From WLMZ01 sp031410915 (lineage in GTDB: Bacteria > Actinomycetota > Acidimicrobiia > Acidimicrobiales > Ilumatobacteraceae), in the NCBI GenBank assembly GCA_031410915.1, contig JANNZY010000039.1, positions 1 through 64,000 of the forward strand: a DNA stretch of 64,000 nucleotides, in the 5' to 3' direction. Shown here piece after piece: positions 26,801 through 35,078 of the stretch. Position 1 is the first letter of the stretch, and every line of letters starts with the position of its first letter. Position numbers and translations under genes: made by a program. A model generated the notes under the pieces. That model saw nothing but the letters and a program-made list of their open reading frames with translations, was not told where the DNA came from and did no database searches.

Positions 26801-27088
26801 GTCCCAGACCGGATTGGCGTCCGCGGCCACATCCGGCCGGATGCCGACCAGGACCTGGTAGGCCTTCTGCACCTCACCGCGATCGGTGTCGTTGACGAAC
26901 CAACCGAACGAGAGCCCGGCGGTCCCGATGCCGAGGGGCGCAACACGACCGTTGACCGTGAGCGATGTCGGAGCACCCGGTGCGGTGTTGGCGGCAGCCA
27001 TCGTGGGCGTCGATCCCGCGGTGGTGGCGACGCCGGCGACGAACGAGGCGACAACCACACATCGGAGCAGGATCTGGAGACGGCGCAC
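23867..27088 (-). CDS. Secreted alpha-L-rhamnosidase (GH78) with C-terminal carbohydrate-binding domain
   Basis: 1073 residues. Signal peptide (LLRCVVVASFVAGVATTAGS). Then an N-terminal beta-domain with WDSGTVSSDES and YYWTVRTWD, typical of GH78, a Bac_rhamnosid_N-like segment (YRTRINGAEVPGNLLEPMWT), and the (alpha/alpha)6 catalytic barrel. The acid region is EDNPNRERRGWGADATV (~residue 495) and the base region TIWEWWGGLDSSN (~768). The last ~150 residues (WAPAALTDGIATST, EWAVLDLGSSQPVG, GRYVRILVSKL) are an F5/8-type C sugar-binding domain. Removes terminal rhamnose from plant or algal polysaccharide outside the cell. GTG at 27088 with TAGGAG upstream. Confidence 0.9.
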   Translation of the reverse strand: MRRLQILLRCVVVASFVAGVATTAGSTPTMAAANTAPGAPTSLTVNGRVAPLGIGTAGLSFGWFVNDTDRGEVQKAYQVLVGIRPDVAADANPVWDSGTVSSDESVAVNYTGPALSSATRYYWTVRTWDKDGVASTYASPQPFETGLLSASDWTASWIQGANGNLYRSEFDLTKPIASARLYATAQGMYRTRINGAEVPGNLLEPMWTTWDKRVLVRTYDVTSMLVEGRNAIGMTLVSGHYGTTGYQDLPPRARAQLIVTYSDGGTATIGTGPSWRTAAGPVVAYINSYVGENYTQTLEKSGWDRVGFNDASWGAVTAPSSPVSATLEPTVAPPARVIATLPGQSVTAVPDSRTPGATAYVVDFGRNIAGWTRLTTSVQAGDIMQIIYGEHLSSTGEVVNYRPQTDTFRFSQTGAITHTTQFDVKGFRYAEIRGTVRAVPTAPTLVAEVVHDDVRSAGEFVSSDPMFTAIDDAQRRTRLNTLHSVPEDNPNRERRGWGADATVTADAALYDFDAGDMAALYEKFMADIRTGQSATGAVRDFNPYTDTGGYSDDVAWGATLPMITWRTYQYTGNRRIVADNYAATKAWIGFVRSILSNRGLIEATSRSGTGAYGDWLPAFTSVPLPLLYTGLYVEALRNAASMATLLGYGADATAFTNAVKPLVDAIQAAYLNPTTHTFGTGQVANAVALEMGIVPPQYLDIAFAAIVTDVVARGGHLDGGIIGLQQVMRVLSEHGRADLVAGYLDKTDKPSFGFMLAHGPGTIWEWWGGLDSSNVNSLNQPAYGGAPGEWFYGYAAGIQPQPGAGQGGYHDIIFAPQIEGTGSSASATVQTVRGPVSSEWTRSGDNLTYSVTVPVNSHATVAIPRPGGEQVTIRESGALIYESGVRNAPQPGLAYLSTDPGSVRYSVGSGTYVFTVGRATTDRALGRPVTVRSATGYGTWAPAALTDGIATSTTSLGGYHSTDRNSNPLQQEWAVLDLGSSQPVGAVTLYPANGGFGFPVRFVIQVSDSPSFDVVTILTDRSATDYPNPGATPQRFTGTASGRYVRILVSKLARLYGTTYSMALAEMSVSAAT

Positions 27089-27298
27089 GGGAAACTCCTA
27101 CGGCGACAGGACCGACCCATCAAGCCAGTCATCATATGAATTAACTCAAAGAAATGTAATTGACAGACAATGATCCGACAAGTGATGACCAACACAGGTA
27201 GTTCGATGAGGGTGTTGCTCGCTCGGCGACTCCGACGCGGGCTTCGCCGCACCCGAGAACCAGGCTCGTGAGCTGATCGAGTGGGTACGTTGGCGACG
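27089..27298. promoter_or_regulatory. AT-rich divergent promoter region
   Basis: The segment 27130-27180 is clearly AT-richer than anything near it. On the minus strand, TATGAT (27136-27131) makes a good -10 box for the rhamnosidase gene, whose start is 43 bp further on. The -35 (TTACAT, 17 bp upstream) is poor. On the plus strand TTGACA stands at 27160-27165, but only TGATGA follows at 17 bp. Divergent control of the rhamnosidase and the SGNH protein is plausible. Confidence 0.4.
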
Positions 27299-29173
27299 AT
27301 GTCAGTCACGTGCCTCCCATCGTCGCGTCGCGTTGTGCGCCTCGTCGCGGCCTCCACGCTCGTGGCCGGTCTGGCCGTCATCGGCGGCACCAGTGACGAG
27401 TCCGCATCGGCGGCTCCGCCGGGCTCCACCAAGGTGAGCCTCATCGGCGACTCGACCATGGCCGCAATGGAGTGGTACTCGTACGACAACGACGACGCCG
27501 ACGTTGCGGCCAACAACGACATCCGTGAGATCGTGGGCAACTCGTACGATCTTGCGTTCTCGGCGGAGAGCTGCCGACGGCTTGTGAATGCCAGCTGTCG
27601 TGGTCGTTTCGGATCCGTACCGACCAGCACGTTGCCACTGATGCGTGGAGCGTTCAGCGGCAACCTCGGCGAGGCGTTGGTCATCATGGCCGGCTACGAC
27701 GACGCCTCGATCACATCAGCGGTCGACCAGATCATGGCCGAGGCCGAGAACCAGGGGGTCACCCGCGTCCTGTGGCTCACGTACCGGACCGGCACGGCAT
27801 ACGTTCTGCCCGGCGGATTGCCCGCTCGCGACCTCTACACGAGCCACAACGCGGAGCTCGCGTCGGCCGCCACCCGCCACCCGTCGCTGCGGATCCTCGA
27901 TTGGAACGCCTACACCGCGAACGCTGGGTCGGAATGGTTCTCGGGTGACGGCATCCACCTCACATCGGCCGGCGCGGTCGCGCTCGCGAAGTTCATCCTT
28001 AGCGCGCTCGACCAGCAGCCCATCGGGCGCTGCCGCGCCAGAGCGGCGTTGACCGGGCAGGCGCTCGACGGCTCCGGTCAACCGGCCACCATCCACAGCT
28101 CGCCGACGGGATACGTCCCACTCACCCCGGTACGCGTGCTGGATACTCGCGACCCCGATCGCGGCGGGCGCGACGGCAAGCTGGGCAAGGGCCGCACCGT
28201 GTCGATCGACCTCGCCGACGAGTTGCCCGCGGGTGCCACGAATGCGGTGCTCAGCGTCACCGCCACCGACGCCTGCCTCGACGGGTTCCTGACCATTTTC
28301 GCATGCGGTGCCCGACCGCCCACGTCGAACATCAACTACGAGATCGGTCGTACGACGGCCGGCATGGCGATCGCGGCGCTCACCAGCCGCACCGTCTGCG
28401 TGTATGCCTCGACGGCGACCGATGTCGTGGTGGACCTGGTCGGCGCATTCGCGCCTTCTGGTCGCGCGTTCCATCCGATGACACCAGCCCGCTGGATCGA
28501 CACGCGCGGCGCAGCTGTCATGCTGCCGCAGTTGACGGGCGCGAAGGCCACCGGCTCGCAGATCGAGGTGCCGATCCGCGGAATCGGTGGCATCCCCGAC
28601 GGGGCCACAGGAGTGTGGCTCAATCTGACGGTCGCCGAGCCAACCGGCCCAACCGTTCTGCTTGCGTATCCGGGACCGTGCGGCACGGCCCCACTCGCGT
28701 CGACGGTCAACGCCCGTGCGTCACGCAATTCTGCGTCGAGCACGCTTGTCGCACTCGGCAGCAATGGCTCGATCTGTGTCCTCACCTACAGCGGCAACTC
28801 CCACATAGTCATCGACGTGGCCGGCTGGTTCGGCACCGGCGACGGCGGCTTGCTGTACCAGGAACGCACACCAACCAGGCTGCTGGACACCCGCCTGGTC
28901 TCGACCGCGCCGTCCAGGACAGAGCGGGCGCTCGCCGTTGCTGGAGTCGCGGTGCTGAACGTGGTCTCGACCGAGAGCACCGATTTCGGATTCGTCACCG
29001 CCCGGCCATGCGGCGCGTCGGCAACGAGTTCGCTCGTCAACTCCACGCCGACCGAGAGCACCTCGAACATGACGGCTGTCGCGGCGGGCGTCGGCGGCAA
29101 CACGTGTGTGCAATCCAGTGTCGCCGCGCACCTCGTGGTGGACCAGGTCGGCGCGTTCGTCGCCGCCGGCTGA
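27299..29173 (+). CDS. Secreted SGNH-hydrolase-like protein with three LDTR repeats
   Basis: 624 residues. Signal peptide LVAASTLVAGLAVIGGTS. Residues ~40-245 look like an SGNH/GDSL hydrolase: SLIGDSTM for the nucleophile Ser, MAGYDD where GxND is expected, and SGDGIHLTSAG for the Asp/His pair. After a short linker come three ~115-residue repeats, each starting P-x-R-x-LDTR (TPVRVLDTRD, TPARWIDTRG, TPTRLLDTRL), with a paired-Cys core and ending VVDLVGAF, VIDVAGWF and VVDQVGAF. Such repeats are common on secreted actinobacterial proteins and may form a beta-propeller-like wall- or sugar-binding unit. The ATG at 27299 is preferred over the GTG at 27281. Divergent to the rhamnosidase, perhaps acting on the same glycan. 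Confidence 0.75.
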   Translation: MSVTCLPSSRRVVRLVAASTLVAGLAVIGGTSDESASAAPPGSTKVSLIGDSTMAAMEWYSYDNDDADVAANNDIREIVGNSYDLAFSAESCRRLVNASCRGRFGSVPTSTLPLMRGAFSGNLGEALVIMAGYDDASITSAVDQIMAEAENQGVTRVLWLTYRTGTAYVLPGGLPARDLYTSHNAELASAATRHPSLRILDWNAYTANAGSEWFSGDGIHLTSAGAVALAKFILSALDQQPIGRCRARAALTGQALDGSGQPATIHSSPTGYVPLTPVRVLDTRDPDRGGRDGKLGKGRTVSIDLADELPAGATNAVLSVTATDACLDGFLTIFACGARPPTSNINYEIGRTTAGMAIAALTSRTVCVYASTATDVVVDLVGAFAPSGRAFHPMTPARWIDTRGAAVMLPQLTGAKATGSQIEVPIRGIGGIPDGATGVWLNLTVAEPTGPTVLLAYPGPCGTAPLASTVNARASRNSASSTLVALGSNGSICVLTYSGNSHIVIDVAGWFGTGDGGLLYQERTPTRLLDTRLVSTAPSRTERALAVAGVAVLNVVSTESTDFGFVTARPCGASATSSLVNSTPTESTSNMTAVAAGVGGNTCVQSSVAAHLVVDQVGAFVAAG

Positions 29174-29251
29174 CGCGCCGCGTGCGCCCGGTTGACAGCG
29201 ACGCCGGATCGGCTGACAGTATTCCGACGGGCGACCGCAGGGGGCACGCAG

Positions 29252-30169
29252 ATGACCATCACCGAACCGATCACGATCTTTCGACCGGGACCGCGTCACC
29301 TGACCCGAACACCGGCCGATTGGGTGCACATCGCCCCGACGCGCTTCACGCTGCAGCCGCTGTCACCGACCATCGGTGCTGTCGTCGAGGGCGTGTCGAT
29401 GGCCGACGATGTCGACGCGGAGATGTTCGAGCAGCTGAACCGGGCGTTGCTCGAGTGGAAAGTGCTGTTCTTCCGCGACCAGCACCTGACCCACGAGCAG
29501 CACTCCCGCTTTGCCGCGCACTGGGGGCCGCTCGAGGCGCATCCGTTCGTCAAGCACCGCACCGACACCCAGCCCGATGACACACCGGAAGTGCTGCGCC
29601 TGGAGAAGGGGCCCAAGGCCGGTGGCTACGAGAACGTCTGGCACAGCGACGTCACCTGGCGTGAGTGCCCGTCGCTCGGGTCCGTCTTGCGCGCGATCGA
29701 ACTCCCGCCCGTCGGTGGCGACACGCTGTGGTCCGACATGGGTGCGGCCTACGACGGGCTGAGCGACGAGATGAAGGAGCGCGTCGAAGGACTGACGGCG
29801 ATCCACGACTGGATCAATTCGTTCGGCCGCGGCATGGACGAAGCAACCCGTGACGCGCTACGGCCCGACTTCCCCCCGGTCGAGCACCCTGTGGTGCGCG
29901 TCCATCCAGAGACCGGCCGCAAGACGTTGTACGTGAACCAGGCCTTCACCCAGCACATCGTCGGCCTGGACCAGGCCGAGAGCGCCGAGCTCCTCGCGTT
30001 CTTGTACAACCAGGCCGCGTTCCCCGAGTACCAGTGCCGGTTCCGATGGAGCCCGGGCGACATCGCATTCTGGGACAACCGCTCGACGCAGCACTACGCG
30101 ACATCGGACTACTTCCCGCAGAGGCGAGTGATGGAGCGCATCACCATCGTCGGCGATCGCCCAGTCTGA
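29252..30169 (+). CDS. TauD/TfdA-family 2-oxoglutarate dioxygenase
   Basis: 305 residues. Iron ligands: HxD in ENVWHSDVTWRECP and the distal His in STQHYATSDY. The 2-oxoglutarate-binding Arg is in RRVMERITI. Other family marks are IGAVVEGV near the N-terminus, WKVLFFRDQHLTHEQH and TLYVNQAFTQHIVGL. Relatives desulfonate taurine or alkyl sulfates, or hydroxylate 2,4-D-like ethers. Which is meant here is not clear, though a sulfate or sulfonate substrate would fit with the choline-sulfatase 8 kb away. ATG at 29252. No Zn N-domain, unlike the dioxygenase at 9-10 kb. Confidence 0.87.
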   Translation: MTITEPITIFRPGPRHLTRTPADWVHIAPTRFTLQPLSPTIGAVVEGVSMADDVDAEMFEQLNRALLEWKVLFFRDQHLTHEQHSRFAAHWGPLEAHPFVKHRTDTQPDDTPEVLRLEKGPKAGGYENVWHSDVTWRECPSLGSVLRAIELPPVGGDTLWSDMGAAYDGLSDEMKERVEGLTAIHDWINSFGRGMDEATRDALRPDFPPVEHPVVRVHPETGRKTLYVNQAFTQHIVGLDQAESAELLAFLYNQAAFPEYQCRFRWSPGDIAFWDNRSTQHYATSDYFPQRRVMERITIVGDRPV

Positions 30170-30249
30170 CCACGCGACGAGCTGGCCGTCCAGCATCTCA
30201 GAGTGTGGTCGTGTTCGGCTGATGTGACGAGAGTCGCTGGGCAACTTTC

Positions 30250-30278
30250 TTGACCGGTATAGATCATCGGTGTACTAT
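30250..30278 (+). promoter_or_regulatory. Sigma70-type promoter overlapped by an inverted repeat
   Basis: TTGACC (30250-30255), a 17-bp spacer, then TACTAT (30273-30278): close to consensus, and the best promoter I can see in the window. An imperfect palindrome CCGGTATAG - 12 nt - CTATATCGG (one mismatch) covers the spacer and -10, so a repressor could sit here. Transcription would begin ~30285, with a leader of ~27 nt before the small gene. Confidence 0.6.
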
Positions 30279-30311
30279 ATCGGTACAGAGAGATCAAGAA
30301 AGGAGACCGCC

Positions 30312-30500
30312 GTGACCAACACGTTCGTCATCGCCAACATCGTGGCCCAGAGCCACCTCGAGGTCGCCTACAGCGCCTTTCCGAACGCCCCGGTCCTGCC
30401 GGTCGCCGTGCAGGCCTCGCGTCTGCAACGGCTGACCGCGCCGCTCCGTCGCCCGGCTCAGCGTTTCGCTGTGCCGAACCAGCAGCCCGTCTGCTCCTGA
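30312..30500 (+). CDS. Small protein, 62 residues, unknown function
   Basis: GTG at 30312, preceded by AGAAAGGAG (30297-30305), one of the strongest ribosome sites in the window. The protein starts TNTFVIANIVAQSHLEVAYS, has a Leu/Val-rich centre (PVLPVAVQASRLQRL), a basic stretch (LRRPAQRF) and a C-terminal Cys (QQPVCS). No clear membrane helix or known domain. It has its own promoter 35 bp upstream and a long hairpin 12 bp after the stop, so it is a complete transcription unit. The frame is open back to 30270, but the ribosome site decides for GTG. It could be a leader peptide whose translation affects the hairpin before the LacI gene, or a free small protein. Confidence 0.62.
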   Translation: MTNTFVIANIVAQSHLEVAYSAFPNAPVLPVAVQASRLQRLTAPLRRPAQRFAVPNQQPVCS

Positions 30501-30512
30501 CCACCCAACTCG

Positions 30513-30550
30513 CCACAGCCGCAGCGCTCCCCCCAGCGCGGCGGCTGTGG
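30513..30550 (+). terminator. Long hairpin, terminator or attenuator
   Basis: Perfect 10-bp arms CCACAGCCGC / GCGGCTGTGG, one A-G mismatch, five more pairs (GCGCT/AGCGC) and a C6 loop. No T-run follows, as usual for actinobacterial hairpins. Lies 12 nt after the small gene and ends 41 nt before the LacI start, so it may terminate the small transcript or control read-through into the regulator. Confidence 0.7.
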
Positions 30551-30591
30551 CGTTCCCGGCGGAACCGGCAGACACACGGCAGAATCGTGGC

Positions 30592-31680
30592 GTGCCGAGA
30601 GTGACGCTGCAGACCATCGCCGACCGCGTCGGCGTCAGCCGGATGACGGTGTCCAACGCGTTCTCGCGTCCCGACCAGCTCTCAGCAGACCTGCGCACGC
30701 GGATCCTGGACGCTGCGCAGCAGCTCGGCTACGTCGGCCCGGACCCTGCGGCCCGCGCGCTCGCTCGCGGCACCACCGGTGCCGTGGGCATCCTGCTCAC
30801 GGATTCGCTTCGGTTCGCCTTCACCGACGAGGTCGCCACCACGCTGCTCGCATCAGTGTCGGAGGAGCTCGCCCCCACCGGTCTCGCGCTGACACTGCTC
30901 TCGTCGTCGTCCACCGGCGACATGATCCCGGCACGCGACGTGCCGATGGATGGGGCACTCGTCTACTCGTGCGACTCGGAGTCGGCTGCCGTGGACTGGT
31001 TGCGACGGCGCAAGCTGCCTCTGGTCTATGTCGACCAAGAACCTGTTGCCGGCGTGTCGAGCATCAACATCGACGATCGCGGCGGCGCGATGGCCGCAGC
31101 TCGCCACATCGTCGATCTCGGCCACCGCCGCGTCGGCATCATCACCACCAGCTTCAGCGGCCCGCACGGCATCGTCGACGATCCAGTGGCGGCAGCGGGC
31201 GGCCTCGTTGCCCGGGAGCGGATGATCGGCTGGCTCAGCGTGCTCGACGAAGTGGGTGTGACACCGACCGTCGTCCAGGCCCGGCACACGACCCCGGAAG
31301 CCGGGGAGATGGGGCTGCGACAGATCCTCGATGCCGGTGCCGACCCGACGGCGATGCTGTGCTTCTCCGACGCGATTGCTGCGGGCGTCGTCCAGTGCGC
31401 CGTGGGCCGCGGACTTCGGGTCCCCGTCGACCTCTCCGTCGTCGGATTCGACGACAACCCCCTCGCGCAGCGGATGCGCCCGCCGCTCACGACGGTGCGT
31501 CAAGACGTCGAGGCCAAGGGTCACGCCGCGGCCGCCGCACTGACGGCCGCAATTCAACGTGCCCGCGCCGGCACTCCCGGTCGGGCCAAGCGCCTCGTGC
31601 TGCCGACCGAACTCATCGTTCGAGACAGCACGGCACCCCCGCCCCGGCGAAGGTTCTCCGCAATGCCGACGCCTTCGTAG
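30592..31680 (+). CDS. LacI-family transcriptional regulator
   Basis: 362 residues. N-terminal HTH: TLQTIADRVGVSRMTVSNAF, with the hinge helix as LGYVGPDPAARALARG. The periplasmic-binding-protein-like effector domain follows (~60-340), with GAVGILLTDS, HIVDLGHRRVGII, AMLCFSDAIAAGVV and VSVVGFDD-type LSVVGFDDNPLA. GTG at 30592. LacI regulators sense sugars or nucleosides; the ligand cannot be told here. Possible targets are the promoter with the palindrome at 30250-30278 or the rhamnosidase/SGNH pair. The protein reads through a Pro/Arg-rich C-terminal tail with no known role. Confidence 0.9.
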   Translation: MPRVTLQTIADRVGVSRMTVSNAFSRPDQLSADLRTRILDAAQQLGYVGPDPAARALARGTTGAVGILLTDSLRFAFTDEVATTLLASVSEELAPTGLALTLLSSSSTGDMIPARDVPMDGALVYSCDSESAAVDWLRRRKLPLVYVDQEPVAGVSSINIDDRGGAMAAARHIVDLGHRRVGIITTSFSGPHGIVDDPVAAAGGLVARERMIGWLSVLDEVGVTPTVVQARHTTPEAGEMGLRQILDAGADPTAMLCFSDAIAAGVVQCAVGRGLRVPVDLSVVGFDDNPLAQRMRPPLTTVRQDVEAKGHAAAAALTAAIQRARAGTPGRAKRLVLPTELIVRDSTAPPPRRRFSAMPTPS

Positions 31681-31823
31681 GGGTCCGAGCACTGGAGAGA
31701 ACTGAAGGATGATCCGATCGAGGGAGGCGCGGATAGTGCAATCGCGCATTTTTCGCAAGTCGTTCACGCTGCGTGGCGGTAACCCCGCCGCAGGCGTTTC
31801 AGGACCGTTAGCTTTGGACGGCA

Positions 31824-32555
31824 ATGGGCGGGACAGGCACGTGGAAGGACGAACGCGTCGTGCGTCCGGTCGCAGCGTCGACGCTGCGTTCCGTGGTCGC
31901 TGCTGACTTCCGCTCCTCGTCGTTCTGGCGCCGTCTGACCCTGATCGGGGTCGTGTGTTGGTTGGCCTACGAATGGGGGCCAGGCAACGAGACCGTCACC
32001 CCGTGGATGATCGCCAACATCATCCACCACAACTCCGGACTCACGGTCATCCCCGTCACGGCCGCAGTCGGGTTCGTGTTCACCGCCGTGCAGCAGATGG
32101 CCTCCGGGTTCACTGCACTGGCCGGCTTCTCGCTCTTCCATCGCTCGGCTCGAGCAGCGATGACACGCCTCCGACGCAGCATCGACGGCGCACCAAGAGC
32201 GTGGGACGACCTCGGTCGCGGCGCTCGCTGCGCACTCGTGTTCGGACTCGGCACCACGGCCGTCGCTTTGATCCAGATCACGTTGACCGGCGAGGTCGGT
32301 GTCCGTCGCCACGCCTCGGTCATCCGCCGCAGCGCGGTGTTGTGCGGCGCACTCGTGGCCGTGGTCGCCGCGACGGTGGCCACGCTCGCCTACGTCGGCC
32401 GGCGCATCGAGCCGTTGGCGGGTCCGACGGAGGTGGTGCTGCGCTTGCTCGGCAACCCGCTGCTGTGGATCGGGCTGATCGTGGCCGGCATGACCGTCAA
32501 CGCGCTGCGTCGGCGCACTCGCCCCACGGTTGTGCTGGCCGGGTCGGGGGACTGA
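31824..32555 (+). CDS. Membrane protein, function unknown
   Basis: 243 residues with about five hydrophobic helices: LTLIGVVCWLAYEWG, a longer pair around VIPVTAAVGFVFTAVQQ and FTALAGFSLF, CALVFGLGTTAVALIQITL, AVLCGALVAVVAATVATLAY and WIGLIVAGMTV. Charged cytoplasmic loops (AAMTRLRRSIDG) separate the pairs. ATG at 31824. It precedes the GGDEF-EAL gene by 54 bp on the same strand and may be co-transcribed with it. No family with assigned function recognised. Confidence 0.72.
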   Translation: MGGTGTWKDERVVRPVAASTLRSVVAADFRSSSFWRRLTLIGVVCWLAYEWGPGNETVTPWMIANIIHHNSGLTVIPVTAAVGFVFTAVQQMASGFTALAGFSLFHRSARAAMTRLRRSIDGAPRAWDDLGRGARCALVFGLGTTAVALIQITLTGEVGVRRHASVIRRSAVLCGALVAVVAATVATLAYVGRRIEPLAGPTEVVLRLLGNPLLWIGLIVAGMTVNALRRRTRPTVVLAGSGD

Positions 32556-32609
32556 GAACTCACCCCTTCCGCTTCTCAAGCTTGCGTCAAACACTGCCGA
32601 TATTCGAAC

Positions 32610-35063
32610 GTGCGGTTGATTCGAGATGCGGGCGATGTGCCCGTTGCTCGGCTCGAGGGCCACGACGGCGGGCGGAACCGGCCAACGTGGGACGAGGCGA
32701 GTGACGGTGATGCGACGCGCCCCCTCGCGCTCGTGCGCCCTGCGGAGCCACCGATGCCACCGGTGCGAGCGACTCCGAGCGGCGATCGGACCACATGGAT
32801 CTGCCTGGCCGGATTCCTGCTGCTCATCGCGCTGCATGCCACCGGACTGACCGGTCAGGCCGCCTACCCGGTCGTCACGTTCAGCGGCGTCGTGTGTGCC
32901 TCGATCGGCATCCGCCGTCACCGTCCGGCGGTGCAGTGGCCGTGGTGGGCCATGGTGATGTCCGGTCTGCTGTGGACGATCGGCGGCGTCATCGGCGACC
33001 TCAACCACGTCACCGGCGACTTGACCGCCAACCGCTCGCTGCTCCCCGACGTGTTCTCGCTACCCGGCTACGTGCTGTTCGGTGCCGCTCTGCACGGGCT
33101 GCTGCGCTCGCGCCAGGGCAACCACGAGCGCGGTGTGCTGCTCGACGGGATCATGCTCGGTGCTGGCGCGCTGCTGCTGGTCAACGAACTGATCATCGCC
33201 CCGACGATGGACATCAAGGGCACATGGATCATGGCCCGCATCGTCGTGTCGCTCTACCCGTCGATCTCGATGGGCCTGCTGGTCATCGCCGCGCGCCTCG
33301 CGTTCTCGTCCGGTGACAAGTCACCAGCGTTCCGCCTGCTGCTCGTCGGCACGCTCGGTCTGTTGATCGGCGACGTAGTGTTCGCACTCGGTGAAGTCGG
33401 CACGTTCGTCGTCTCACAGGTACTGCTCGAAGTGCCCTACCTGCTCGTGCCGGCATGCATCAGCTCTGCCGTGCTGCACCCCTCGATCCGCTTCCTGACC
33501 CGCAACACCCAACGTCGGCGGGCAACGCTCGGCCGCAGCCGCCTGATCGCGGTGGCCGGCGCGCTGCTCGCCCCGATCGTGGTCATCGTGACCAGCACGA
33601 CGTCGCGAAGTTGGGCGATCGAGGCAGTGCTCTGCCTCGTGCTCGCCATTGCTGCGATCGCTCGCCTCTCCAGCGCGATCAAGGAGCAGGCTGCGTTCGA
33701 GGCCCGCCTGTCGCACCAGGCCACCCACGACGAGCTGACCGGACTCCCGAGCCGGGTGCTGATCCTCGAACACATCGAGGAGATGCTGTCCCGTGCCGAG
33801 ACGACGGGTGACTCCGTCGCCGTCATGTTCATCGATCTCGACCAGTTCAAGCTGATCAACGACTCCATGGGCCACGGCATCGGCGATCAACTGTTGATGG
33901 TCGCCGCACAACGGATCGCCTCCTCGATCGGGCAGGGCGACGTCGTCGGACGCATCTCCGGCGACGAGTTCATCGTCGTCGCTCTGCACGACCAGCACGC
34001 CGCGCTGTCGCTCGGCGAGCGCATCCGTCGAGTGCTCGGCGATGGCTTCTACCTCGATGCCGGCGAGGTGTTCGTATCGGTCTCGATCGGCATCACCATC
34101 GCCAGGCCGAGTGACAAGGCACTGGCCGCCACGCTGATCCAGGAAGCCGACACGGCCATGTACCGGTCCAAGGAAGCGGGTCGCAACCGGGTCACGATCT
34201 TCGACTCGTCGATGCGCGAGCGCGTCGCTCGCCGCGTCGACCTCGAGCGTCGCCTGCGTCACGCACTGACCGAGCGTCACTTCGCCGCGTTCTACCAACC
34301 GCTCGTGTCGCTTCCCAACGGCCAGGTGCACGGCTTCGAGGCGCTCGCCCGTTGGAAGGAGGACGGCCAGATGATCTCGCCGGCCGAGTTCATTCCCGTC
34401 GCCGAGGAGTCCGGACTCATCGTGCCACTCGGTGCGTTCATGCTCGACGAAGCATGTCGCCAGATCGCCAAGTGGCGGCGCACGATACCCGGGGGGCAGA
34501 ACCTGTACGTGTCGGTCAACCTGTCCACACGCCAGATGCGCGAGAGCGACATCGTCGACACCGTCGCGGACGCACTGGATCGCTACAACCTTCCCGGCGC
34601 GGCGCTGTGGCTGGAGATCACCGAGAGCGTCATGATGGAAGACTCCGTCGCCACCGCTGGTGTCATGTCGGGCCTGCGGATGTTGGGCGTGCGCCTGGCG
34701 GTCGACGACTTCGGTACCGGATTCTCGTCGCTGTCCTACCTGAAGCGCTACCCGGTGTCGTGCGTCAAGATCGACCGCTCGTTCGTGTCCGGCCTCGGCT
34801 TCCACGAGGCGGATTCGTCGCTCGTCGCAGCCATCATCGCGATGGGCTCGGCACTCGACCTCGATGCAGTCGCCGAGGGTGTGGAGACCAGCGACCAGGC
34901 CCAGCGCCTCTTCGCGCTCGGCTGCCGCCAGGCCCAGGGCTACCTGTTCGGCAAGGCCGTGCCCGCCGACGAGGTACCCGCTGCGATCCGTCGTCTCGGC
35001 CTGGTCGGTGCCCCGAAGGTCACGCCAACGCGTCGCTGCACCACATCGACGCACCGCAACTGA
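32610..35063 (+). CDS. Membrane GGDEF-EAL protein
   Basis: Up to 817 residues. A hydrophilic N-terminal ~60 residues, then about nine hydrophobic helices (~60-355), GGDEF (~370-540) and EAL (~555-800). The GGDEF motif is SGDEF (~450) and no RxxD I-site precedes it. EAL catalytic residues are present: FEALARW, VNLSTRQM, LEITESV, VDDFGTGFSSL, VKIDRSF and AEGVETS. Architecture and sequence are close to the protein at 2329-4659, so the two are paralogues. The start is uncertain: GTG at 32610, or ATG at 32754 just ahead of the first helix. I expect phosphodiesterase activity and an unproven cyclase part. The stop is 15 nt from the end of the convergent gene. Confidence 0.9.
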   Translation: MRLIRDAGDVPVARLEGHDGGRNRPTWDEASDGDATRPLALVRPAEPPMPPVRATPSGDRTTWICLAGFLLLIALHATGLTGQAAYPVVTFSGVVCASIGIRRHRPAVQWPWWAMVMSGLLWTIGGVIGDLNHVTGDLTANRSLLPDVFSLPGYVLFGAALHGLLRSRQGNHERGVLLDGIMLGAGALLLVNELIIAPTMDIKGTWIMARIVVSLYPSISMGLLVIAARLAFSSGDKSPAFRLLLVGTLGLLIGDVVFALGEVGTFVVSQVLLEVPYLLVPACISSAVLHPSIRFLTRNTQRRRATLGRSRLIAVAGALLAPIVVIVTSTTSRSWAIEAVLCLVLAIAAIARLSSAIKEQAAFEARLSHQATHDELTGLPSRVLILEHIEEMLSRAETTGDSVAVMFIDLDQFKLINDSMGHGIGDQLLMVAAQRIASSIGQGDVVGRISGDEFIVVALHDQHAALSLGERIRRVLGDGFYLDAGEVFVSVSIGITIARPSDKALAATLIQEADTAMYRSKEAGRNRVTIFDSSMRERVARRVDLERRLRHALTERHFAAFYQPLVSLPNGQVHGFEALARWKEDGQMISPAEFIPVAEESGLIVPLGAFMLDEACRQIAKWRRTIPGGQNLYVSVNLSTRQMRESDIVDTVADALDRYNLPGAALWLEITESVMMEDSVATAGVMSGLRMLGVRLAVDDFGTGFSSLSYLKRYPVSCVKIDRSFVSGLGFHEADSSLVAAIIAMGSALDLDAVAEGVETSDQAQRLFALGCRQAQGYLFGKAVPADEVPAAIRRLGLVGAPKVTPTRRCTTSTHRN

Positions 35064-35078
35064 GCGCGACGAAGCCGA

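Noticed and set aside
29252..30169. Second gamma-butyrobetaine hydroxylase
   Set aside because: Lacks the N-terminal Cys-rich domain, and the motifs are those of TauD/TfdA.
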